A stretch of DNA of 64,000 nucleotides from NCBI RefSeq assembly GCF_040403615.1, contig NZ_JBBAKG010000004.1, positions 1 through 64,000 of the forward strand, in the 5' to 3' direction. The translations under genes were made by a program, and so were the position numbers. Below the pieces are notes generated by a model, which made no database searches, was not told the origin of the DNA, and worked only from the letters and a program-made list of their open reading frames with translations. Position 1 is the first letter of the stretch. Each line of letters starts with the position of its first letter. Of this stretch, positions 17,225 through 24,183 are shown in pieces. The DNA is from Haliscomenobacter sp040403615 (GTDB lineage: Bacteria; Bacteroidota; Bacteroidia; Chitinophagales; Saprospiraceae).

Positions 17225-17345
17225 GCAGTGGGGCAAAAATAAATGTTCATTTTTTTTGAGCCAAAGGATTAGATGAGTTACTTAAAATGAATCGTTTACT
17301 CATCTAATCCTTTGGCAAAATGAATATTTATTTTTATATCACCCC
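17225..17345. repeat. Palindromic element, family B copy 1
   Basis: A perfect 19-bp stem GCCAAAGGATTAGATGAGT / its complement (17260-17278 with 17298-17316) encloses a 19-nt loop containing ACTTAAAATGAATCGTTT. Outer arms (GGGGCAAAAATAAATGTTCA.. and ..TGAATATTTATTTTTATATC then ACCCC) also pair imperfectly. It is homologous to the copy at 41416-41535 and shares its apical core with the family A elements. Confidence 0.85.
17234..17265 (-). promoter_or_regulatory. Consensus promoter inside palindromic element B1
   Basis: On the minus strand TTTG (17262-17265), a 20-bp spacer and TATTTTTG (17234-17241) match the Bacteroidota -33/-7 consensus at every defined position. It points out of the element toward the 505-aa gene whose start is at 17080. 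The -33 box lies in the base of the main stem. Confidence 0.6.
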
Positions 17346-17346
17346 A

Positions 17347-17372
17347 TAAAAAAGGCCCATCAAAGACGGGCC
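17347..17372 (-). terminator. Minus-strand rho-independent terminator
   Basis: Read on the minus strand, GGCCCGTC-TTT-GATGGGCC forms an 8-bp stem with one G-U pair and is followed by six T. It directly abuts element B1. No annotated minus-strand gene ends here: the nearest upstream gene already has its own terminator at 17714-17750. An unannotated short transcript in 17373-17700 is implied. Confidence 0.65.
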
Positions 17373-17713
17373 GGTACATTTACCTTACAAACTATAATTA
17401 CACAACCTTTCTTGAATCAATAGATTTTCCGACAATTGGACCAAAAGTTGAAAGCAGGGGAGAGTGCAGCTCATTTGCTCCCCTCTCCCAGTCTTGCTAA
17501 TCACCCTTTGTAAACAATGATCCTCTTTTATCAAAAATCATGATTCAAAAGTAGGGCTGCATGATGGGTGAGACACTACCATTAAAATTCGTTAAATTCC
17601 TCCTCAGTTTTTTCAATAAAATAAAAAAAACAGTCATAATTACCTGACATTGAATATTTTAATGTAACTCTATTTAGGAGCAGAGTACCATAAACACTCA
17701 CTTTATGAAATAC
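17373..17713 (-). other. Gene-free stretch between two terminators; possible short minus-strand transcript
   Basis: Bounded by terminators at 17347-17372 and 17714-17750. On the minus strand there is a hairpin GGGAGAG..CTCTCCC within about 17456-17490 and only very short ORFs, the best being 14 codons (MVVSHPSCSPTFES) with a GGAGGA about 14 nt upstream. No exact TAnnTTTG promoter is visible. It may hold a small RNA or peptide, or nothing. Confidence 0.3.
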
Positions 17714-17750
17714 AAAAAGGGCTTCTGACCAATGATCGGAAGCCCTTTTT
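17714..17750. terminator. Bidirectional terminator
   Basis: AAAAAGGGCTTC (17714-17725) and GAAGCCCTTTTT (17739-17750) form a perfect 12-bp stem with a 13-nt loop and T-runs in both directions. It lies 20 bp past the stop codon of the lipoprotein gene. Confidence 0.85.
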
Positions 17751-17769
17751 GTACCATATATTTAGAAGG

Positions 17770-18300
17770 TTACTCTGTGACGCGAGCGTAATTGTCGGCC
17801 AAAGTTGTAGAAGCATTACAGAACAACGAAAGTACTATCCAATACTGTTCGCGGGTTCCTTTGGAACGCAGTGCCAAATTGTCTTTGTCTTTCAGTTCCA
17901 GCAGCATCAAAGTGCGGTCTGCATCGGCCATGTCTTCCTTTTTTTCAACTGGAATTTCAATTCGACCGTTCTTGAAAGTACCAATATCCCGCATGGCACA
18001 GGATGGTTTGCCATTTTCAAGTGTGTTTCCGGTAATCTCCACTTTGACTTTGTCGCCAGCAATGTAGGAGATGGTTACTTTTTTCCAAATTCCCTTATCG
18101 GGATAATTGGAAGAGGCAAAAGTACCAAGCAATTCCTGGACTTGGGATGCTTTTTGATAAGCTTCCTCTTTGGGTACAACCGGCTGAACTGTTGTCTCAG
18201 CAGGCAGATCTTGTTGAGCAGCGTCTGTTGCCGTTTTGTCGTTTTTACAAGCCGTCAGAGCAGCCAATAGCAGCAGGCTAAATGCAAACTTTTTGATCAT
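17770..18300 (-). CDS. Hypothetical lipoprotein (176 aa)
   Basis: The signal peptide MIKKFAFSLLLLAALTAC ends in a lipobox, so the mature protein is anchored at Cys18, probably in the outer or inner membrane. A short Thr/Ala/Gln-rich linker is followed by a globular domain of about 130 residues with alternating beta-strand patterns ('WKKVTISYIAGDKVKVEITG', 'RIEIPVEKKEDM', 'RTLMLLELKDKDNLALRS'). I do not recognise the family. Own terminator downstream; the gene upstream ends in a separate terminator, so it is a single-gene unit. Confidence 0.8.
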   Translation of the reverse strand: MIKKFAFSLLLLAALTACKNDKTATDAAQQDLPAETTVQPVVPKEEAYQKASQVQELLGTFASSNYPDKGIWKKVTISYIAGDKVKVEITGNTLENGKPSCAMRDIGTFKNGRIEIPVEKKEDMADADRTLMLLELKDKDNLALRSKGTREQYWIVLSLFCNASTTLADNYARVTE

Positions 18301-18343
18301 AGGATTATCAGTTTATTCGCCGGCAAAGGTAACAGAAATCCCT

Positions 18344-18377
18344 AAAAAAAGAAAAGCCACAATCCGAAGATTGCAGC
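18344..18377 (-). terminator. UUCG-loop terminator
   Basis: On the minus strand GCTGCAATC-TTCG-GATTGTGGC forms a 9-bp stem (two G-U pairs) capped by a TTCG tetraloop and followed by CTTTTCTTTTTTT. It terminates the 201-aa gene upstream, with the lipoprotein promoter squeezed between 18300 and this stem. Confidence 0.75.
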
Positions 18378-18482
18378 TTCCGTAACCTACATCAGATCGC
18401 AAGCTCTTTTATATAGATTCTGGGGAAAAATGTACTGATCTGATGCCCCAAAGATAAAATCTATATGTGTACGCAATATTAA

Positions 18483-19088
18483 TTATTTGCGAATTGTTTT
18501 GCTGTAAACCTTTTCTCCTACGGTCAGAGTCACAGTGTATTGACCAGCAGGCAATTTGCTCAGGTTGTAGCGTTTTTCAACTTTAACTACATTTTGAACT
18601 TCGTCATCGAATACCAGATTTCCATCTAGGTCTTCGATTTTAAGTGTCATTGAAGTTAAGTGGTTGTTTAGCAAGCTGACATCAACCAATTGTCCAGAAG
18701 CTTTGATCACTGGTGCAAAAAATTCTTTGCGGTCATTGATGTTCAAGCTCAGGCCTGTTCTGGTGATGGACAGAGGCTGTTCTGTTTCTCGAATTCCAGT
18801 AGTTACCACCAATTTGTAATTGCCAGCGGACAGTTCGTTCAAGTTAAATACCTTGGCATATTCTTCATTGGTGATTTCTTCCTCCAACAAAACTCCTTCC
18901 AGCGCGCTTTCCAAGCGAATTAAGGTAGGTGTCTTGAGGTTTTTCAGAACCAGACTCACTTTTTTCTCGGTACCAACTGAGTTGATAGAGATGAAAGGGA
19001 TGTCGTCCATGGCTTGCGTAGCTTTAGGAAATACAAACAAAACCAAAAGCAGGGCAAGACGGGTGATTGTTTTCAAAAAATCCTTCAT
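18483..19088 (-). CDS. Secreted protein with two tandem beta-sandwich modules (201 aa)
   Basis: The signal peptide (MKDFLKTITRLALLLVLFVF, cleavage near AQA) is followed by two homologous modules of about 75 residues. The first has 'KKVSLVLKNLKTPTLIRLES' and 'FNLNELSAGNYKLVVTTG'; the second has 'QLVDVSLLNNHLTSMTLKIE' and 'YNLSKLPAGQYTVTLTVGEK'. Each looks like a T9SS sorting-type or Ig-like beta sandwich with the characteristic L-x-A-G-x-Y turn. The second ends the protein at 'VYSKTIRK', so the gene may be little more than a duplicated sorting-domain fold. Function unknown; exported by inference. Confidence 0.75.
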   Translation of the reverse strand: MKDFLKTITRLALLLVLFVFPKATQAMDDIPFISINSVGTEKKVSLVLKNLKTPTLIRLESALEGVLLEEEITNEEYAKVFNLNELSAGNYKLVVTTGIRETEQPLSITRTGLSLNINDRKEFFAPVIKASGQLVDVSLLNNHLTSMTLKIEDLDGNLVFDDEVQNVVKVEKRYNLSKLPAGQYTVTLTVGEKVYSKTIRK

Positions 19089-19450
19089 AACAACAGTTTT
19101 TGTGTTTACTAAATGTTTGGGTTAAATCAAGAATCTGTGTGTGGGTGCTTACATAGGCAAAATTACGCCACTTGAGGTCGCCGTGCTACGTCAAAATTGA
19201 TCTATTCCGATGCTATATTACCCCGAATTATACCCCACTTGTATTTTATGGTTAATATTGGCGGAGTTTTGGAATTTAATTCTCCATTTTGCCCAATTTG
19301 GCTTCTATTATTCATTGAAAAGGGATAGAAGCAACAAAAATTTTCTTTGGCTTAGTTTAAAATTTAAAAGAAGGTAGAAAAATGCCTGTTTTGGCAATAA
19401 ATCGCAGAGCTATATCCGTTCTAAAACTGCATAACTAATAATTTAGGACA
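19089..19450. other. AT-rich intergenic region
   Basis: About 360 bp upstream of the 201-aa gene. It contains a minus-strand TAATTTTG (19158-19165) that fits the -7 consensus but has no -33 box at normal spacing. No ORF, tRNA or stable hairpin is evident. Confidence 0.35.
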
Positions 19451-19491
19451 AAAAAGGTGAAAGCAGGCCATTGCCATACTTTCACCTTTTT
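19451..19491. terminator. Bidirectional terminator after the permease gene
   Basis: AAAAAGGTGAAAG (19451-19463) pairs perfectly with CTTTCACCTTTTT (19479-19491), loop 15 nt, with T-runs on both strands. It lies about 50 bp beyond the stop of the minus-strand permease. Confidence 0.85.
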
Positions 19492-19539
19492 CTTTTTTAG
19501 CTTCACTGCAGCAAAGCACACCTTAAGTGCTGGATCCAA

Positions 19540-21975
19540 TTACTCCGATTTCAACGATTCAACTGGCTCCATTCGTGCACTTTTGACGCTTTGGAAAACA
19601 ACGGTCAATAAGGCAACCAAAATAGCCAATAGCCCTGCACTCAAAAATCCCCACCAGGGAACCGGAATGCGGTAGGCAAAATTGTGCAACCACTGGTTTG
19701 CGCCCCACCACGCCAATGGTGTCGCAATGGCAAAAGCAAGGATGACCAGGCGAAGAATTTCTTTGGACAGCATTGCAATGATGCTTTGAGTGGTAGCGCC
19801 CAATATCTTGCGGATTCCGATTTCTTTGGTGCGGCGCTCGGCGGTAAATGCAGCAAGCCCAAGCAACCCAAGACAAGCAACCATTAAACTCAAGATGGTG
19901 AAAATCGAAAAAATACTGCCAATCCGAATCTCGGCCCGGTACATTTCATCAAAGCCATCATCCATGAATTTCCAGGAAAAAGGCGTGGCCGGAGCCATTT
20001 TTTTCCATTCCTGCTCGATGCGTTGCAAGGCAGCAGGCAAATCTGTGCTGGATAATTTGATTGAGAGATTGCCCGCATTGCGTTTCAAAATCAAACAAAG
20101 TCCATCAATGTTTTGTCTCAGCGATTCGAAGTGAAAATCTTTTACTACGCCTATTACGGTCAGCCTTTTGTGATTGAGTTTCCCTTCCGCGTTCATGTCT
20201 GTTTGCACGTAGATTGACTTGCCCAAAGGATCTTCTTGGCCAAAGAAACCTTTGGCTGCTTTTTCATTGAGCACAACATTGCTTGAATCTCCCGGCATAT
20301 CTTTTGAAAAGTTTCGGCCAGCGGTGATCTCCATGCCCAGGGTAGGAACATAATCTTCGTCAACATTCCATTGCTGGATAATTTGACAACTTTCTTCTCT
20401 GATGTTGGGTGTAGAGCAAACCGAGCCATCAGAGCGGTTGGAGGCAATAGGAAGGTATCCACTGATGGTCGCATTTTCAACGAAAGGCAGGTTTTTGAGG
20501 TTTTTTTTAAAAGCACCCAAATTTTGCTCCAGGCCATAGGCATCGTTGATGATCAAAACCTGGCCGCGGTCAAAACCGAGTTTTTTGTGCTGGATAAAAT
20601 TCAATTGCCCCCGTATAACCATCGATGCAGAGATCAAAAAGATAGCGATCAAAAACTGGAAAACAATCAACCCTGAGCGCAATCCGCGCCCTTTGACGGA
20701 ATCGAGAAATTTGCCTTTCAATACACTGAGCGGTTGAAATCCAGACAGGAAAAAAGCGGGATAAGAACCGGCCAACAGCCCCACAAAAAAACCACCTGCT
20801 AAAATTGAGCTCCAAAATACGCCACTGTCCCAGGGGAAAAGCAATTTTTTTCCCGCAACCTGACTAAAATAGGGCAAAGCCACCCAGCTAAACAACAAGG
20901 CTAAAAACAGCGCAAAAGCCGTCAATACCATCGATTCACTCAAAAACTGCCCTATCAAGGCTGAACGTTGCGAGCCCATTACCTTGCGAACCCCAACCTC
21001 ACGCGCCCGCAAGGCCGAACGGGCAGTAGACAAATTCATAAAATTGACCACCGCAATCAACAGCACGAACAAAGCGGCCAAACCAAAGATCCACACGTAC
21101 TGGATGCTGCCATTGGGCGCCAATTCCACATCCAAATCTGATTTGAGGTGAATGTCTCGCAATGGTTGGATGTGGTACTTCAGCAAGGTGCCACTCTTCT
21201 CCAATTCGGCGTAGCTTTTCCCCATCATTTGTAACAGTTGAGGGTCGAGGTACTTTTTGAGCAAATGTGGAAACAGTTTTGCCTCAAATGCCGCTGGATT
21301 CGCATCCTTGCGCAACACATAATAGGTATGAAAATTAAAACTGAGCCAAATCTGTTGCCGGGATTCTTCCAGGGTACTCATCGAACAAAAGAAGTCAAAA
21401 TTAAAATGGGAATTGTGGGGCATGTCTGCAATGACCCCGGTTACATTGTACCGCTTATCGTTGTCAAAGGTGAGCACTTTCCCCAGGGGATTTCCGTTGG
21501 GAAAGTATTTTTTAGCCATGGATTGGCTGATCACAATCGTTTGAGGTGCACGCAAGGCTTCGGAGGGATTGCCTTGAATCATTTTCAAGCTAAAGACCTT
21601 GAAAAGAGTAGAATCTGCAAAAACGACCCGATTTTCCTTGAAATTTTGAACGCCACTTTTGATCAGAAAAGTACCCTGATCCCGGAAACGAACCGCAGTT
21701 TCAATTTCTGGAAAATCATTGATCAAAGCAGAAGCAAGCGGAGATGGTGCCACCGCAAAAGTATTGTGGATTCCACCAAACTTTACTTCTCCAGCAACGC
21801 GGTAGGTGCGGTCAAAATTTTCATTCCAGCGGTCATAGCTCAATTCATCTACCACCCACAGTAAAATCAGCAAGCAGGTTGAAATGCCAATGGCAAGCCC
21901 CATGATGTTGATGAAACTGAAAGTTTTGTGTTTGCGCAAGTTGCGTAGGGCAATCGTCAGGTAGTTTTGAAGCAT
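19540..21975 (-). CDS. ABC transporter permease, FtsX/MacB type (second copy)
   Basis: 811 aa from the ATG at 21975 (MLQNYLTIALRNLRKHK), which fits the family start better than an in-frame ATG 33 bp upstream. The layout is the same as the permease at 517-2982: N-terminal helix, MacB-type core domain, FtsX block ('RAREVGVRKVMGSQRSALIG'), second half with 'TAERRTKEIGIRKILGATTQ' and three closing helices. Membrane component of a MacB-like exporter or lipoprotein/peptide efflux system; no ATPase or adaptor is adjacent. The two copies are diverged paralogues, not a recent duplication. Confidence 0.9.
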   Translation of the reverse strand: MLQNYLTIALRNLRKHKTFSFINIMGLAIGISTCLLILLWVVDELSYDRWNENFDRTYRVAGEVKFGGIHNTFAVAPSPLASALINDFPEIETAVRFRDQGTFLIKSGVQNFKENRVVFADSTLFKVFSLKMIQGNPSEALRAPQTIVISQSMAKKYFPNGNPLGKVLTFDNDKRYNVTGVIADMPHNSHFNFDFFCSMSTLEESRQQIWLSFNFHTYYVLRKDANPAAFEAKLFPHLLKKYLDPQLLQMMGKSYAELEKSGTLLKYHIQPLRDIHLKSDLDVELAPNGSIQYVWIFGLAALFVLLIAVVNFMNLSTARSALRAREVGVRKVMGSQRSALIGQFLSESMVLTAFALFLALLFSWVALPYFSQVAGKKLLFPWDSGVFWSSILAGGFFVGLLAGSYPAFFLSGFQPLSVLKGKFLDSVKGRGLRSGLIVFQFLIAIFLISASMVIRGQLNFIQHKKLGFDRGQVLIINDAYGLEQNLGAFKKNLKNLPFVENATISGYLPIASNRSDGSVCSTPNIREESCQIIQQWNVDEDYVPTLGMEITAGRNFSKDMPGDSSNVVLNEKAAKGFFGQEDPLGKSIYVQTDMNAEGKLNHKRLTVIGVVKDFHFESLRQNIDGLCLILKRNAGNLSIKLSSTDLPAALQRIEQEWKKMAPATPFSWKFMDDGFDEMYRAEIRIGSIFSIFTILSLMVACLGLLGLAAFTAERRTKEIGIRKILGATTQSIIAMLSKEILRLVILAFAIATPLAWWGANQWLHNFAYRIPVPWWGFLSAGLLAILVALLTVVFQSVKSARMEPVESLKSE

Positions 21976-22068
21976 GGCAATGGGTTTGAAGGCGAAAAGA
22001 TAATGCATTGTAGATGAAGTAAGACGAGTCTTGCCCCTATCGGGGTTACAAAATAGTGTAGAGAATAG

Positions 22069-22100
22069 TTTGTGATTTTAAAATGAATTGTTTATTTTTG
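22069..22100 (+). promoter_or_regulatory. Consensus promoter of the serine hydrolase operon
   Basis: TTTG (22069-22072), a 20-bp spacer and TATTTTTG (22093-22100) match the Bacteroidota sigma-A type promoter exactly. Expected transcription start is near 22107, giving a leader of about 20 nt before the ATG at 22126. Confidence 0.7.
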
Positions 22101-22125
22101 TTTGCACTTTTAAATTATTATCGGT

Positions 22126-23235
22126 ATGCGCTGGATTTTATTGGGATTGCTATGTTGCTCTCTTTTCCCTCAAATAAATGGTCAGAATATTTCCAGGCAA
22201 AAATTGGGACATAGACTCGATTCCACGCTACAGGCCCGCATCAAACCCAATGAACCCGGAGGAAGTTTTTTCATCCAGCAAGGTAAAAAGGTGCTTTATG
22301 CAAAATCGTTTGGCCTGGCCAATCTTAAAACCGGAGAAAAATTTGGCCCTGAAACCCTGGCCAATCTTGGCTCTATTTCCAAAACTTTCGTCGCATACGG
22401 CATTTTAATGCTTGAAAAAGAAGGCAAGCTTTCACTTGATGATCCCTTGCTCCAATATTTTCCCGATTTTGAGTATCCTGAAGTAGTCAAAAACATCACT
22501 ATCCGCCATCTGCTGACTCATTCATCCGGGCTTCCGGATATTCGGAATGTAGATCAAGACAGTGTTTTCTACCTCACCGCAAAAGATGCAGAAAATTTCG
22601 CTCCTTTAAAAAAAGCGCAATCGCTCCGCTTCGAACCGGGCAGCAAGTTTGAATACTCCAATCCTGCATTCAACGGGCTTGCCTTGATTATCGAGCAAGT
22701 GAGTGGCCAAAAATGGCAGCAATTCATCACCACCCGCATCTTCAAACCTGCTGGAATGCAGCACAGCGTTATTACGGATGGCGCTTTTCCAGAAAACGGG
22801 GTGTCGCATGGCTACCGTTTTTACCAGGGAAAATTTGAAGAATACGATTATGGGGAGTATCCCACTTTTTGTGCAGCAGGAAATGGTGGGGTTTGGTCAT
22901 CGGTCAATGAGTTGAGAAAATACCTGAACGCGCTTCAACACTGCTTGTTTGCAGATTGTGCGCTCATCCAAAAATCCCAAACCGTTTGGAAGCCCGGCAA
23001 CTGGAGCAATACAAACTCTCCTTTCCTGGGGTATTCCTGGTTCATTGAAACTAAACCCAATGAGCCTACCAATAAAAGCATTGGACATACGGGCAGCCAG
23101 GGCGGTTTCATGGCGCACCTGATCTGGTTTCCGGAGCGAGACTTGAGCATCATCTGGATCGCCAATGATGATGAGTTTTACAGCACGGATATTCTGAATG
23201 CTTTGGGGTTAATCAAAGGGGTACATCGTCCCTGA
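22126..23235 (+). CDS. Serine hydrolase, beta-lactamase class C / penicillin-binding type
   Basis: 369 aa. A signal peptide (MRWILLGLLCCSLFPQINGQ) directs it out of the cytosol. The catalytic motif SxxK is 'SISK' within 'LANLGSISKTFVAYG', the YxN motif is 'YSN' in 'KFEYSNPAFNGLA', and the third-motif region is 'IGHTGSQGGFMAH'. Family members are esterases, D-aminopeptidases or peptidoglycan-related DD-peptidases; which applies here cannot be told from sequence. Followed 33 bp downstream by a glyoxalase-like gene on the same transcript. Confidence 0.9.
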   Translation: MRWILLGLLCCSLFPQINGQNISRQKLGHRLDSTLQARIKPNEPGGSFFIQQGKKVLYAKSFGLANLKTGEKFGPETLANLGSISKTFVAYGILMLEKEGKLSLDDPLLQYFPDFEYPEVVKNITIRHLLTHSSGLPDIRNVDQDSVFYLTAKDAENFAPLKKAQSLRFEPGSKFEYSNPAFNGLALIIEQVSGQKWQQFITTRIFKPAGMQHSVITDGAFPENGVSHGYRFYQGKFEEYDYGEYPTFCAAGNGGVWSSVNELRKYLNALQHCLFADCALIQKSQTVWKPGNWSNTNSPFLGYSWFIETKPNEPTNKSIGHTGSQGGFMAHLIWFPERDLSIIWIANDDEFYSTDILNALGLIKGVHRP

Positions 23236-23262
23236 AAACCTAAAACGGAAAACCTAAAACGG
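23235..23262. repeat. 14-bp tandem duplication in the intercistronic gap
   Basis: AAAACCTAAAACGG occurs twice head to tail (23235-23248, 23249-23262), filling nearly the whole gap between the serine hydrolase stop and the VOC start at 23269. It probably arose by slippage. Confidence 0.8.
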
Positions 23263-23268
23263 AAACAT

Positions 23269-23637
23269 ATGTCATTTCTAGGATTGCGCACCTGCATTTA
23301 CAAAGTAACAAATCTTGAACAGGGCAAGGCCTGGTACACCGAAGTACTGGGTTATGGGCCTTACTTTGACCAGCCTTTTTATGTTGGATTCAATGTTCAG
23401 GGCTATGAGTTGGGTCTAATACCTGAGGAAGGAGAGGCCACTATTTCTGGAGAAGGGGTACAAACGTACTGGGGCGTCGACGATGTCCATGCGATGTATT
23501 CGCGCTTACTCGAACTCGGCGCAATTGACTATGAGGCACCAAATGATGTGGGTGATGGCATCATTGTTGCCACCGTAAAAGACCCTTGGGGTAATTTGCT
23601 GTGCGTGATTTGCAATCCACATTTTAAATTGCCCTGA
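23269..23637 (+). CDS. VOC family (glyoxalase/bleomycin-resistance-like) protein
   Basis: 122 aa, a single VOC unit of normal length. It has the paired beta-alpha-beta-beta-beta pattern with 'LRTCIYKVTNLEQGKAWYTE' at the start, 'QTYWGVDDVHAMYSRLLELG' in the middle and 'ATVKDPWGNLLCVICNPHF' at the end, where the terminal metal-binding Glu of true glyoxalases is not obvious. Function within the superfamily (isomerase, dioxygenase or binding protein) cannot be assigned. Second gene of the serine hydrolase operon; a strong terminator follows. Confidence 0.85.
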   Translation: MSFLGLRTCIYKVTNLEQGKAWYTEVLGYGPYFDQPFYVGFNVQGYELGLIPEEGEATISGEGVQTYWGVDDVHAMYSRLLELGAIDYEAPNDVGDGIIVATVKDPWGNLLCVICNPHFKLP

Positions 23638-23700
23638 TTGCCTGGCTAATTTGAACAAATAGCTCCAAGGCACTACAAAGGGCAGTAAGAATATCCAGGC

Positions 23701-23741
23701 AAAAAAATGGGGTAAACAATTTATGCTTACCCCATTTTTTT
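23701..23741. terminator. Bidirectional terminator between convergent genes
   Basis: AAAAAAATGGGGTAA (23701-23715) pairs perfectly over 15 bp with TTACCCCATTTTTTT (23727-23741), loop 11 nt. It serves the VOC gene on the plus strand and the rhodanese gene on the minus strand, whose stop codon touches the stem. Confidence 0.9.
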
Positions 23742-24048
23742 ACTTGCTCATGCCGAAAGCATCCATCCATTGCAACATGCCCCCTTCCAGATTGCGAACG
23801 TTGTTGAAGCCCGCTTCTTTCAGTTGGTGTTGAACACTTGCACTCCGACGCCCTGAGCGGCAATAGACCACAACCTCGTCGTCTTTGTGACTAACCAAAG
23901 TAGGGATCACCATAGGGAAGTTTCCCATGGGAATGAGGTTTCCTCCTACATTAAATTCTTCGTGTTCGTATGGCTCACGCACGTCGATGAGTACAAAATC
24001 ATCCTGTCGTGCTAGCTTCTCTTTCAACTCCTGTACGCTGATGTCCAT
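23740..24048 (-). CDS. Rhodanese-like sulfurtransferase
   Basis: 102 aa from the ATG at 24048 (MDISVQELKEKLARQDDF), the normal start for single-domain rhodaneses; an upstream in-frame ATG would add an unlikely basic tail. 'LIDVREPYEHEEFNVGG' is the conserved N-terminal motif. The catalytic cysteine is in 'VVYCRSGRRSASVQHQL', followed by 'VRNLEGGMLQW'. A GlpE/PspE-type small enzyme that moves sulfane sulfur in the cytosol; physiological acceptor unknown. Single-gene unit. Confidence 0.92.
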   Translation of the reverse strand: MDISVQELKEKLARQDDFVLIDVREPYEHEEFNVGGNLIPMGNFPMVIPTLVSHKDDEVVVYCRSGRRSASVQHQLKEAGFNNVRNLEGGMLQWMDAFGMSK

Positions 24049-24183
24049 GATTATTCTAGTTTTTGTGATTCTTTCCCGTTTGGCAAACAAACTTAACATG
24101 GCACAGAATTAATGGTGAAATATTGTTCCAAAAATTGCGCCGCAAATGTATTCATTTTTAAAGATTTAAAATAAAATCTTCGA

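Noticed and set aside
517..21975. The two large permeases as a recent duplication
   Set aside because: Only the family motifs match closely; overall sequence is clearly diverged and the flanks are unrelated.
22077..22096. TTTAAAATGAATTGTTTATT resembles the core of the A/B palindromes
   Set aside because: It lacks both stems and forms the spacer and -7 box of the serine hydrolase promoter; chance AT-rich similarity is the simplest explanation.
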